Positions 7,984 through 15,344 are shown, numbered from the stretch's first letter. The stretch is 27,236 bases of DNA from Ruthenibacterium sp. (GCA_020025235.1 JAHHSL010000027.1:1-27236), one strand, 5' to 3'. The notes: generated by a model not told the origin, from the letters alone. Program-made: numbers and translations.

Positions 7984-9336
7984 ATGAGTCATCATCATCA
8001 TCAGCGCGGGGAATGGACAACGAAATTCGGTTTCATCCTTGCAACGGCCGGAGCAGCAATCGGCCTTGGAAATCTGTGGAAATTTCCGTACCTTATGGGG
8101 CGGAACGGCGGCTTTTCCTTTTTGATCATTTACCTGTTCTTTATTGTAACGCTGGGGCTGCCCGTTATGATCACCGAAATGAGCATCGGCCGCATGACGC
8201 ATAAAAATCCGGTAAACGCATACCGGAAGCTGGATAAAAAAATGACAGTGGTCGGTATCTTTGCGGTGCTTTCTTCCTTCATTATTCTTTCTTATTATTC
8301 CGTCATCGGCGGCTGGATCATGAAATACATTGCTTCGTATGCCGTAAATTTCCGGGCACCGGAAAATTTTGACGCCTACATCGCCACGACCGCAGGCCCC
8401 GTGTTCTGGCATCTTGCCTTTATCGTGTGCGCGGCTATCATCTGCTACCGCGGGACAAAGGGCATCGAAAAGGCTTCGCGCATCATGATGCCGACGCTGT
8501 TTGTCCTGATGATCGTCATCATCATCCGTTCGGTCACGCTGCCCGGCGCAATGGAGGGCATCCGGTTTATGTTTACGCCGAAGGATTCCAAGCTGACGTT
8601 CGGCAGTGCCGCCGCCGCAATGGGACAGGTTTTCTATTCGCTGAGCCTCGGCATGGGCATCACGATCACATACGGCAGCTATCTGAAAAAGGAAGAAAAC
8701 ATCCCCAAAAGCTGTCTGACGGTGGCGGGGCTGGATACGCTGGCCGCGGTTATGGCCGGCATTGCGATCTTCCCGGCGGTGTTCGCGCTTGATATGGAAC
8801 CGGCGCAGGGCCCCGGCCTGATTTTCGGCACGCTGCCGGCAGTGTTCGGCGCGATGCCGGGCGGCATGGTGTTTGCGCTTCTGTTCTTTGTCTTGATGTT
8901 CTTTGCGGCGCTGACAAGCGCGATCGCACTTTTGGAATGTACGGTGTCCTGCGTGCAGGATAACCTGCATTACAGCCGCAAAACACTGGTGATCGTGACG
9001 ACGGCGCTGGTGGCGCTGTTCGGGATCCCGAGTGCACTGAGTTTCGGCGCACTTTCCGATTTCAAGGTCCTGGGATATTCCTTCTTTGATCTGGTCGGGA
9101 TGTTTACGGATAACCTGCTGCTGCCGGTGGGCGGCATCGCAATGTGCATTTTCGTCGGCTGGTTCTGGGAACCGGCACGCATGATTGCCGACCTGGAAGG
9201 AGACGGCGTGAAATTCCGCATGAAAAAGGCATGGCTGTGGAGCATCCGCATCGTCTGCCCGCTTCTTGTGGGGGCCGTGTTCATCATGGGGCTGATCGAT
9301 GTCTGGCAGAATGTCACACAGTCCCTTGCCGCATAA
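7984..9336 (+). CDS. sodium-dependent amino acid transporter, NSS/SNF family
   Basis: The 450-residue protein has 11 or so transmembrane helices and the hallmark TM1 of neurotransmitter:sodium symporters (FILATAGAAIGLGNLWKFPY, residues about 17-36) with the unwound Na+/substrate region, followed by GGFSFLIIYLFF. The length fits bacterial LeuT/MhsT-type members, which import amino acids with sodium across the plasma membrane. The substrate is not predictable by eye. A natural MSHHHHQRGEW N-terminus precedes TM1. The ATG follows AAAGGGGG with acceptable spacing. It is monocistronic, between its own promoter and the terminator at 9344. Confidence 0.93.
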   Translation: MSHHHHQRGEWTTKFGFILATAGAAIGLGNLWKFPYLMGRNGGFSFLIIYLFFIVTLGLPVMITEMSIGRMTHKNPVNAYRKLDKKMTVVGIFAVLSSFIILSYYSVIGGWIMKYIASYAVNFRAPENFDAYIATTAGPVFWHLAFIVCAAIICYRGTKGIEKASRIMMPTLFVLMIVIIIRSVTLPGAMEGIRFMFTPKDSKLTFGSAAAAMGQVFYSLSLGMGITITYGSYLKKEENIPKSCLTVAGLDTLAAVMAGIAIFPAVFALDMEPAQGPGLIFGTLPAVFGAMPGGMVFALLFFVLMFFAALTSAIALLECTVSCVQDNLHYSRKTLVIVTTALVALFGIPSALSFGALSDFKVLGYSFFDLVGMFTDNLLLPVGGIAMCIFVGWFWEPARMIADLEGDGVKFRMKKAWLWSIRIVCPLLVGAVFIMGLIDVWQNVTQSLAA

Positions 9337-9343
9337 AAATACG

Positions 9344-9380
9344 AAAGACCCGGGCGATTTCGCCCGGGTCTTTTTAAATT
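9344..9380 (+). terminator. intrinsic terminator after the NSS transporter
   Basis: Thirteen-bp stem AAAGACCCGGGCG / CGCCCGGGTCTTT (9344-9356 and 9361-9373) followed by a T-rich tract. Confidence 0.92.
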
Positions 9381-9572
9381 TTTCACAAAAAAAGGGGAAA
9401 ACGGTCCCGAAAATAAAATGCGGGGCAGTATAGTATGACAAAGGCAAGGGAAAACCGCAGAAGGCACAGCCGCTGCAAAGGGCGGAAAATGCTGAAAAAC
9501 AAAGCAAAAGCGGTTTTCCGAAGGCAGAAAGGAAAAGTGCCATGCTGCTTTGCAGCCGGTGCAGAAACCCAA

Positions 9573-10784
9573 ATGAGAAAATGGATTTCATTTTTTTTGG
9601 CAGTGATCACGGCGGCAGCGCTGATCGGGTGTGCGGTGTCACTGGAAAAGGACAAGGCGAAGCCGCCGCCGGGAAAAACAGCCGTGACGCCGCTGCAGCA
9701 AACGGAAGAAAGCGGGGATGCGGGCACATTCGGGCTGTGCTTCATCACGACCGGGAACGAGGACGTGTTCCTGCTGGAAGCACCGGATCGGACTTGCTAT
9801 CTGGTTGATACCGGCGAAAGCCGGAGCTACCGCCAGATCGCCCGTCTGCTTCGGGTGCAGGGCGTTTCGCAGATCGAGGGGATCTTTCTGACGCACCTGC
9901 ATGGGGAACAGCTTGGGAACCTGCAGGCGCTCCTGACGGCGTTTTCCGTTCGGCAGGTGTACATTCCCTGGACGGACGAGGCCGGAAAGCTGCAGACGGC
10001 GGTGCAGGTGATCTGCCAAAACCGCGGAACGCAGGTGACCGCACTGCAGGGCGGCGAGACATTTTCCCTCGGCGGCATCACGGCGGAAATCCCGTGTTCG
10101 GCATCCGGCGGGGCGCAGCGGGACGCCGGTTCGTTCAGCATGCGCATCGTGCATAAAAACAATGTCTTTCTGCTGACGGAGGATGCGGCGCTGCAGCCGG
10201 ACACCCTGAACTTTGCCGCAGGGGAAAGCGAAAAGGCGGATGTGCTGAAAATCGGCGGCGGGCCGTACACGGTATCGCAGCAATTTCTGGACAGGACCGA
10301 GCCGGAATATCTGCTGCTTTCCGGCACGGACAATGAAATCCCCGATCCGGTGAACGAACAGATCCGCCGCTGCACAAAACAGGAAAAGCCCGAAGTATAC
10401 TATTCCGAATCGGACGGGCTTGGCATGCGCTTTGTTTCCAATGGCGAAAGCATTGCGGTGCAGCCGGTTTATGACCGGGAGCTGCCGTGCACGCTGTATC
10501 TTTCCATTTCGCAGGCGGAGCGGGAAAATCAGCGCATGACGATCCGCAATGAAGGGGCGCAGAGCGCGCCGCTGGACGGCTGCCTGCTGATATCCGAACG
10601 CGGAAACGAATGTTTTGTTTTCCCGGAGGGCATCACGCTGGAGCCGGGCGGGGAGGTGACGGTATCCGCCGCCGAAACCGCACAGGAGGGCGACCTGATC
10701 TGGGGCGGCGTATGGAGCGAAGAACAGGACGAGGCGCGTCTTTATGATAAAAACATCAATCTGCTTGCACAGGATCCCCGCTGA
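9573..10784 (+). CDS. lipoprotein with degenerate ComEC-type metallo-beta-lactamase domain and lamin-tail-like domain
   Basis: The 403-residue product has a lipoprotein signal peptide with the lipobox ALIGC (Cys20). Residues about 50-290 follow the ComEC/Rec2 C-terminal metallo-beta-lactamase fold: YLVDTGES (77-83), FLTHLHGEQLG (105-115), LLTEDA (200-205), VLKIGGGPYT (224-233). The usual ligand motifs are altered: HxHxDH reads HLHGEQ, and the GHHGS motif reads GGGPY, so normal two-metal catalysis is unlikely. Residues about 310-400 (IRNEGAQSAPLDGCLL, FVFPEGITLEPGGEVTV, ARLYDKN) resemble a lamin-tail domain, a beta-sandwich found attached to extracellular nucleases and MBL proteins. The start at 9573 fits the signal peptide but lacks a clear ribosome site; a GTG at 9537 behind AAAGGA or the ATG at 9489 are alternatives. 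It probably acts outside the membrane, possibly binding nucleic acid or a surface ligand. Confidence 0.75.
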   Translation: MRKWISFFLAVITAAALIGCAVSLEKDKAKPPPGKTAVTPLQQTEESGDAGTFGLCFITTGNEDVFLLEAPDRTCYLVDTGESRSYRQIARLLRVQGVSQIEGIFLTHLHGEQLGNLQALLTAFSVRQVYIPWTDEAGKLQTAVQVICQNRGTQVTALQGGETFSLGGITAEIPCSASGGAQRDAGSFSMRIVHKNNVFLLTEDAALQPDTLNFAAGESEKADVLKIGGGPYTVSQQFLDRTEPEYLLLSGTDNEIPDPVNEQIRRCTKQEKPEVYYSESDGLGMRFVSNGESIAVQPVYDRELPCTLYLSISQAERENQRMTIRNEGAQSAPLDGCLLISERGNECFVFPEGITLEPGGEVTVSAAETAQEGDLIWGGVWSEEQDEARLYDKNINLLAQDPR

Positions 10785-10837
10785 AAAAGCCGCTGCGCAA
10801 AGCGGCACAGGGAATACAGCTGTTTTCGGATGCGTAT

Positions 10838-10866
10838 TTGCCTTGACCGTGCAGATTTGTTATACT
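10838..10866 (+). promoter_or_regulatory. promoter upstream of sigI
   Basis: TTGCCT (10838-10843), a 17-bp spacer and TATACT (10861-10866), with a TGn-extended -10 (TGTTATACT). I saw no clear SigI-type autoregulatory promoter. Confidence 0.6.
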
Positions 10867-10951
10867 GGGGTGAAATATCGGAAAGAGGGCGGACGTAACG
10901 GAAAACAATATACAGGATAAGGTATCCGAGAATGCACTGATCGAGCAGAAT

Positions 10952-11545
10952 ATGGGGCTGATCATCCGCACTGTCAGCACGGTGACGGGACGGTATGTCT
11001 GCGTGGAACAGGACGATGCGTTCAGCGTTGCGCTTGCTGCCTTTTCCGAAGCGGTAAAGCGGTATGAACCGGAGCGCGGCACGTTTGCATCATATGCCGT
11101 TTTGGTGATGCGCAGCCGTATTTTGACTTATCTGGAAAAGGAAAACCGCAGCCGGGAGCTGCAGTCCCTGGAGGAAATGGCGGAAACCGGGCAGGAACCG
11201 GCACGCCCGGAATCCGGCGCTGCGGAAATGCGCGAGGAGATCGACGTTTTCGCAAAGGAATTGGAGAGCTTCGGCCTGACATTTGAGCATCTGGCGGAAC
11301 ACGCGCCGAAGCATACGGATACACGCCGCCGTGCGCTGGACATTGCGCAGAGGTCGGCGCAGGAACCGGCACTGGTTGCCGAAACATATTACAAGCGCAG
11401 ACTGCCCGTGCGCAGCGTTGCGCTGTTAAATAAAGTATCGGAAAAAATCGTCAAGAAAAGCAAAACCTTTATTTTATCGGCTTTGCTGGTATTTACAAAC
11501 GATCTGCCGCTTTTGGCAGGCTGGCTGCATGAGGTGAAACGATGA
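10952..11545 (+). CDS. sigI: RNA polymerase sigma factor SigI
   Basis: SigI-type alternative sigma factors direct polymerase to heat- or polysaccharide-response genes and are held by a membrane anti-sigma factor. The product shows sigma region 2 (IIRTVSTVTGRYV, DDAFSVALAAFSEAVKRYEPERGTF cut into two adjoining motifs, then YAVLVMRSRILTYLEKE). It also has the SigI-specific C-terminal part (ESFGLTFEHLAEHAPKH, then YYKRRLPVRSVALLNKVSEK and the hydrophobic ILSALLVFTNDLPLL). The 10952 ATG is the first ordinary start codon and gives 197 residues. SigI-like sequence (DKVSENALIEQN) continues upstream in frame without ATG, GTG or TTG back to the stop at 10871, so the true start is probably an unusual codon near 10895-10940. 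Overlap with rsgI by four bases confirms the pair. Confidence 0.88.
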   Translation: MGLIIRTVSTVTGRYVCVEQDDAFSVALAAFSEAVKRYEPERGTFASYAVLVMRSRILTYLEKENRSRELQSLEEMAETGQEPARPESGAAEMREEIDVFAKELESFGLTFEHLAEHAPKHTDTRRRALDIAQRSAQEPALVAETYYKRRLPVRSVALLNKVSEKIVKKSKTFILSALLVFTNDLPLLAGWLHEVKR

Positions 11546-12591
11546 TGAAAAAAAATAAAACGATGCCCCAGGAAGGGGTCGTACTTGAAATACGGGAAAA
11601 ATATGCACTTGTGATGCTGAAGGAGGGCGAAGTGATCCGGATTCAGCGCAAAGAGGGGCTTACGGTCGGCGCGCATATTTACATCCTGCCCGAGGACCGG
11701 TATGAAGAAAATGCGCTGTGCTTTGCACCGCAGAAATCAACGCGCACAAACCGGGGACGCCGCATTGCCGCCGTAGCTGCGGCGATCATGCTGTGCATTT
11801 CGGCAATGCTGTCGCCGTACCTGAGCATGCAGGCGTATGCGGTTGCATCACTGGATGCCGGGCAGAGCGTGCAGCTGGAGCTGGACCGCCACGGCAGAGT
11901 GATCCGCGCAACATCGCCCAATGGCAGCATCGAGCAATCGGTACTGAACGGATATAAAGGAAAAGAACTGGAAGAAGTGGCAAAAGCGATGAAGGGCGGC
12001 GCGCAGGATACGCCCTGTCTGGCGGGCTATGCCAAAAAGGGGCAGGGCGCTGCCGAATCGGTGGAGGAAGAGCTGCGCCGCGCGCTGGGGGACAAAGGGC
12101 TGATCTATCTCGACGGCGATTGGGACGATCTGGAAAAGGCACGGGAGCTTTCGCTTTCGCTGGGGCTTTACATCGCGGGCGAACAGGTATCGTCGCCTTC
12201 GGGAAATCAGCTGGATGATCTGGACGACCTGACACTGGAAGAACTGAAGGCCATGCTGCGTCAGAATCCGGAATGGATGTGCGTGCCGGAATTTGCCGAT
12301 GCCATTGAAGATGTGCTGGAGGACGCACTGGAAGATGAGGACGACGACTTCGACGATATGGATGATCCCGATGACGATGATGACACGGACGACCTCGACG
12401 ACTTCGATGATATGGATGATCCCGACGACGATGATGATATGGACGACCCGGACGACACCGACGATGTCGACACGGATGATCCGGATGATGAAGACCCCGA
12501 CTGGGACGACCCGGATGATGATGACGATTTGGACGACCCGGACGACGTGGATGACACAGATGACGACCATGACGATCCGGATGACGATTAA
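11542..12591 (+). CDS. rsgI: anti-sigma-I factor RsgI with Asp-rich ectodomain
   Basis: The 349-residue single-pass protein binds and restrains SigI from the membrane. Residues 8-57 form the cytoplasmic RsgI N-terminal domain (EGVVLEIREKYALVMLKEGE, then IRIQRKEGLTVGAHIYI). A transmembrane helix spans about 75-97, and residues 98-150 correspond to the conserved juxtamembrane domain (QLELDRHGRVIRA and YKGKELEEVAKAM). Typical relatives read LDxNPSIELxxN here and self-cleave at Asn-Pro; this protein reads LDAGQSVQLELD, so that bond is absent. The last 85 residues (about 264-349) are almost entirely Asp with scattered Pro, Met, Phe and Thr, in place of the carbohydrate-binding or other sensors known in relatives. 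The tail includes an 18-residue tandem duplication. The start overlaps the sigI stop (ATGA). Confidence 0.88.
   Translation: MMKKNKTMPQEGVVLEIREKYALVMLKEGEVIRIQRKEGLTVGAHIYILPEDRYEENALCFAPQKSTRTNRGRRIAAVAAAIMLCISAMLSPYLSMQAYAVASLDAGQSVQLELDRHGRVIRATSPNGSIEQSVLNGYKGKELEEVAKAMKGGAQDTPCLAGYAKKGQGAAESVEEELRRALGDKGLIYLDGDWDDLEKARELSLSLGLYIAGEQVSSPSGNQLDDLDDLTLEELKAMLRQNPEWMCVPEFADAIEDVLEDALEDEDDDFDDMDDPDDDDDTDDLDDFDDMDDPDDDDDMDDPDDTDDVDTDDPDDEDPDWDDPDDDDDLDDPDDVDDTDDDHDDPDDD
12343..12450 (+). repeat. 54-bp tandem duplication in the rsgI Asp-rich tail
   Basis: Positions 12343-12396 and 12397-12450 encode two 18-residue units, each starting DDFDDMDDPDDDDD, with a few synonymous and nonsynonymous differences. 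The wider GAY-rich tract runs from about 12334 to 12591. Such a tract could change length by slippage or recombination in steps that keep the frame. Confidence 0.85.
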
Positions 12592-12616
12592 GCTTCTGTC
12601 AGACGCAAACGAACGG

Positions 12617-12656
12617 ATGTGCGGGATACAGACGACGCAAGCGCCGCACATTTCTT
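12617..12656 (+). terminator. weak candidate terminator after rsgI
   Basis: ATGTGCGG (12617-12624) pairs with CCGCACAT (12644-12651) around a 19-nt loop, followed by only TTCTTG. It overlaps the next -35 element, so termination efficiency is doubtful. Confidence 0.35.
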
Positions 12657-12684
12657 GACAAGAACAGGGAACAAATGATATAAT
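12655..12684 (+). promoter_or_regulatory. sigma-A promoter of the MATE gene
   Basis: TTGACA (12655-12660), an 18-bp spacer and TATAAT (12679-12684) with a TGA extension. The transcript should start near 12691 and carry a leader of about 160 nt. Confidence 0.85.
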
Positions 12685-12690
12685 CGAAAG

Positions 12691-12819
12691 CGATTTGTTC
12701 GGAATGTGAGTTTTCCGAAAACGGAAGGCCCCAAGCACAACGCCTTCGGGCAGGCTTTGGAATGTTCCGTTCAGCGATAGATTTTCGCCGCATGCCGGTT
12801 TTCCGGTATGCGGCTTTTT
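12691..12819 (+). promoter_or_regulatory. structured 5' leader with attenuator, possible unassigned riboswitch
   Basis: Between the promoter and the MATE start codon, three hairpins can form in order. The first is TTCGGAA/TTCCGAA. The second is AACGGAA/TTCCGTT, enclosing GC-rich internal pairing (CCAAGC/GCTTTGG, GCCT/AGGC). The third is the terminator at 12788-12819. The GGAATGT element occurs in both upstream hairpins, so alternative pairings are possible. I compared it by eye with guanidine, manganese, fluoride, ZTP, THF, purine, c-di-GMP, TPP and T-box motifs and found no match. Confidence 0.55.
12788..12819 (+). terminator. intrinsic terminator inside the MATE leader
   Basis: GCCGCATGCCGG (12788-12799) and CCGGTATGCGGC (12804-12815) form a 12-bp stem with a TTTT loop followed by TTTTTG. 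It lies downstream of the MATE promoter and upstream of the MATE ribosome site, so it must be bypassed for expression. Confidence 0.85.
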
Positions 12820-12851
12820 GCTGAAAAAATGGTTCAGCCAAGGAGGTTTTT

Positions 12852-14210
12852 ATGGAACAGACGTTTATGAAAGAAAAAAAGATCCTTCCGCTGCTGCTTT
12901 CGATGGCGCTGCCCAGCATGATTTCCATGCTGGTGGGTGCGCTGTACAATATTGTGGATGGCCTGTTTGTTGCGCGCATCAGCGAAGAAGCAATGACGGC
13001 GCTTTCGCTTGTGTTCCCGATGCAGAATATCAGCCTTGCCATCAGCGTCGGTTTTGGCATCGGCGTCGGGGCGCTGATTTCTGTTTCCATGGGCATGCAG
13101 CAGCAAAAGCGCGCAGACCGTGCGGCTTCGTCGGCACTGGGGCTCTGCGCGCTGCACGGGCTGCTTGTGACGATTTTCGGCATTGCGGCAACACCGTATT
13201 TCCTGCGGATGTTCACGGATAATGCCGAGGTGATCCGCATGGGGCAGCAGTACGCAAATGTGGTGTTTTTGTTCTGCATCCCGCAGCATCTGAGCATCGG
13301 TGTGGAAAAAATCTTTCAGTCCGTCGGACGCATGAAGTCGAGCATGGCGGGCATGCTGACGGGAAGCATCACGAACCTGATCCTTGACCCGATCCTGATT
13401 TTCGGCCTTGGCCCGATCCCCGCTTTGGGCATCCACGGTGCGGCACTGGCGACAGGGCTTGGGCAGGTGGCGTCACTGGCAATGTACGGCATCCAGAACC
13501 GGCTGAACCCGATCCCGGTGCACTTTTCCGGAAAAAGCTGCAGACCGGAAAAGAATATGCTTGCAAGGATGTATTCAGTGGGCATACCCGCCAGCTTGAA
13601 CATTGCACTGCCGTCGCTTTTGATTTCGGCGCTCAACAGTATTCTGGCGGCCTATTCCCAAATCTATATCGTGGTGCTGGGGGTCTATTACAAGCTGCAG
13701 ACTTTCGTGTATATGCCCGCAAATGGGCTTGTACAGGGCATGCGCCCGATCCTTGGCTATAATTACGGCGCAGGCGAGAGCGAGCGTGTGAAAAAAATCT
13801 TCCGCGCTGCGCTTTCCGTCAGCGCGCTGATCATGCTTTCCGGCACGGCGGTCTGCATGCTGTTTCCGTCCGCACTGATCGGTCTGTTTTCCGAAAATCC
13901 GGATACGATCCGTGAGGGTGTGATCGCACTGGGCACGATCTCGATCGGCTTTGCGGCGTCGTCGGTTTCCATCACCTGCTGCGGTGCGCTGGAAGGGCTT
14001 GGCATGGGGATGCAGTCACTGATGACTTCGCTGATGCGCTTTGTGGTCGTTATTATTCCGCTGGCGTTCGTGCTCAGCCGCACATTCGGTCCGCACGGCG
14101 TATGGCATGCGTTCTGGCTGACGGAATGCATCTCCGCTGTGATCTCGTTTGTGCTGTACCGCACGGCGCTTGCAAAAAAACTCCGGCAGATATCCAATGA
14201 AAACATATAG
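12852..14210 (+). CDS. MATE family multidrug/toxin exporter
   Basis: The 452-residue protein has 12 hydrophobic helices and typical MATE sequence: ALYNIVDGLFVARISEEAMTA near residues 31-51, the NISLAISVGFGIGVGALIS helix, and the second-half repeat around YMPANGLVQGMRPILGYNYGAG. MATE proteins expel cationic drugs, dyes or metabolites in exchange for Na+ or H+. The closest subgroup appears to be the NorM/DinF-like clostridial type; its substrate is not predictable. The ATG follows a perfect AGGAGG at 12841-12846. Expression passes through the attenuated leader at 12691-12819, implying ligand- or translation-controlled readthrough. A bidirectional terminator follows at 14220. Confidence 0.95.
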   Translation: MEQTFMKEKKILPLLLSMALPSMISMLVGALYNIVDGLFVARISEEAMTALSLVFPMQNISLAISVGFGIGVGALISVSMGMQQQKRADRAASSALGLCALHGLLVTIFGIAATPYFLRMFTDNAEVIRMGQQYANVVFLFCIPQHLSIGVEKIFQSVGRMKSSMAGMLTGSITNLILDPILIFGLGPIPALGIHGAALATGLGQVASLAMYGIQNRLNPIPVHFSGKSCRPEKNMLARMYSVGIPASLNIALPSLLISALNSILAAYSQIYIVVLGVYYKLQTFVYMPANGLVQGMRPILGYNYGAGESERVKKIFRAALSVSALIMLSGTAVCMLFPSALIGLFSENPDTIREGVIALGTISIGFAASSVSITCCGALEGLGMGMQSLMTSLMRFVVVIIPLAFVLSRTFGPHGVWHAFWLTECISAVISFVLYRTALAKKLRQISNENI

Positions 14211-14219
14211 ATGCAGCAA

Positions 14220-14253
14220 AAAAGGCAGAGGGATTCCCTCTGCCTTTTTATTT
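14220..14253. terminator. bidirectional terminator between MATE gene and PPC operon
   Basis: AAAAGGCAGAGGG (14220-14232) pairs with CCCTCTGCCTTTT (14236-14248), with T-rich sequence on both strands. Confidence 0.9.
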
Positions 14254-14284
14254 TTAAAAGTGCGGGAACATGCCGCGTCGGTAT

Positions 14285-14698
14285 TCAGCGCCGTTCCGGC
14301 AGGCCCTGCGGGCGGAACACGATTTCATCGTATCCGGTTTCGGGGTCGTCCTCGGCGTCGAACAGCACGCCGTCCAGTTCCAGCAGAACGATTTCGCATG
14401 TGGTATTGATGATGCACCCGGGGACAAGATGCCCGCCTATGGTGGAAAGATCTTCCTTGCTGAAAGCGGCGTGCAGGTGTGTGCGATTCATGCCGAGCGT
14501 GCCGGTGAGGGAGACAATCTCCATTTCTTCGGGGATTTCGCGGATGTTCACACCGGAGGCATCCCGCAGCCGTGCGCGCTGAACGCAGCCGACGGCGCTT
14601 ACGATCACGGCGCCGCCGATCTGCTGCTTTGCGGCATACGCTTTCAGCGAAAGCAGAAGGTCATCGCCGCGGTGCAGCCGGAAAAAATGCTGCTTCAT
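14285..14698 (-). CDS. PPC (DUF296) domain protein
   Basis: The 137-residue protein is a single PPC/DUF296 domain. It has the family signature THLHAAFS (His74, His76) followed by GGHLVPGCII (His90), which can form a metal site in bacterial members. In plants the domain is joined to AT-hooks and helps bind DNA; free-standing bacterial versions have no settled role. It starts one base after the permease stop, with its ribosome site (AAAGGAG) inside the permease end, so it is the last gene of the GntR-ABC operon. The family is clear. Its function within an ABC operon is unknown and could be regulatory. Confidence 0.88.
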   Translation of the reverse strand: MKQHFFRLHRGDDLLLSLKAYAAKQQIGGAVIVSAVGCVQRARLRDASGVNIREIPEEMEIVSLTGTLGMNRTHLHAAFSKEDLSTIGGHLVPGCIINTTCEIVLLELDGVLFDAEDDPETGYDEIVFRPQGLPERR

Positions 14699-14699
14699 A

Positions 14700-15344
14700 T
14701 CAAAACTCCTTTGCCTTATAAAATTTTATGGAAAGCAGGACAGAGAATGCCATGATTGCAAGATACAGCGCAAGGGAAAGCAAGGCGAGCAGATACCACG
14801 GCAGTTCCAAAATCGGCATAAGAAAGTGCAGGAAGGCATCCGGCTGATTTGAAACAAGAACAACAAGGACGAACGGAAGAAGATAGCATATCACAATGGC
14901 GATCCGCGCGCGTTCGATGCCGATTTTCACCGCAAGCGGCAGCAGCACGCAGAGCAGCAGCCCGGCCAAAAGCAGGCTCGCTGCAGCAGATATGGCGGGT
15001 ATGACCGGGGTCTGATGAAAGATAACCTTTTCCATGATACAGACAATGGGTGTACCGACACAGCAGGTGATCAGCAGAGTGCCGAAAAACGTCAGGTATT
15101 TGGACACAATGATGCGTGTACGCGTGACGGGCAGCGTCAGTGCATAGGAATCCCAATGGGACTGTTCGTCCATAGTGAAGCTGGAAAGCATGAGATTGGC
15201 AATGAAAAACAAAGTCATGGGAACCAGAATGGAAAAAGTGGAAGAAACAGCCACGAAGAAAACAAAAAGAACCAGCAGTACCAGAAGCTGTTTTTTAAAA
15301 TAGGGGCGCAAAGCGTAATATTCCTTTAAAAGCAGACCTTTCAT
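14700..15344 (-). CDS. ABC-2 type transporter permease
   Basis: The 214-residue protein has six hydrophobic segments and begins MKGLLLKEYYALRPYFKKQL. It carries the ABC-2 permease motif DEQSHWDSYALTLPVTRTRI at about residues 59-78, followed by VSKYL, typical of small permeases paired with YtrB/BcrA-type ATPases. It should form the membrane half of an exporter or a peptide-antibiotic resistance pump in the plasma membrane. The start overlaps the ATPase stop by four bases (15341-15344). AAGGAG lies ten bases upstream of the ATG. Confidence 0.9.
   Translation of the reverse strand: MKGLLLKEYYALRPYFKKQLLVLLVLFVFFVAVSSTFSILVPMTLFFIANLMLSSFTMDEQSHWDSYALTLPVTRTRIIVSKYLTFFGTLLITCCVGTPIVCIMEKVIFHQTPVIPAISAAASLLLAGLLLCVLLPLAVKIGIERARIAIVICYLLPFVLVVLVSNQPDAFLHFLMPILELPWYLLALLSLALYLAIMAFSVLLSIKFYKAKEF

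Noticed and set aside
7984..8010. MSHHHH start of the transporter as a His-tag or vector trace
   Set aside because: The flanking sequence is ordinary chromosomal sequence with native promoter and codon use; four histidines can occur naturally.
7891..9591. 566-residue open frame on the minus strand
   Set aside because: It is antisense to the NSS transporter and crosses two promoters and a terminator; the translation is His/Arg/Asp-rich shadow sequence.
12334..12591. GAY-rich tract as a CRISPR-like or microsatellite array
   Set aside because: The repeat is in frame, coding and irregular, without spacers; it is explained by the Asp-rich tail.
12293..12658. plus-strand Met/Thr-rich frame
   Set aside because: It is an alternate frame of the same Asp repeat, with no ribosome site.
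11848..12738. minus-strand frame rich in Ile/Val, and a Ser-rich one at 12261-12557
   Set aside because: Both are reverse-strand readings of the GAY-repeat Asp tail of RsgI.
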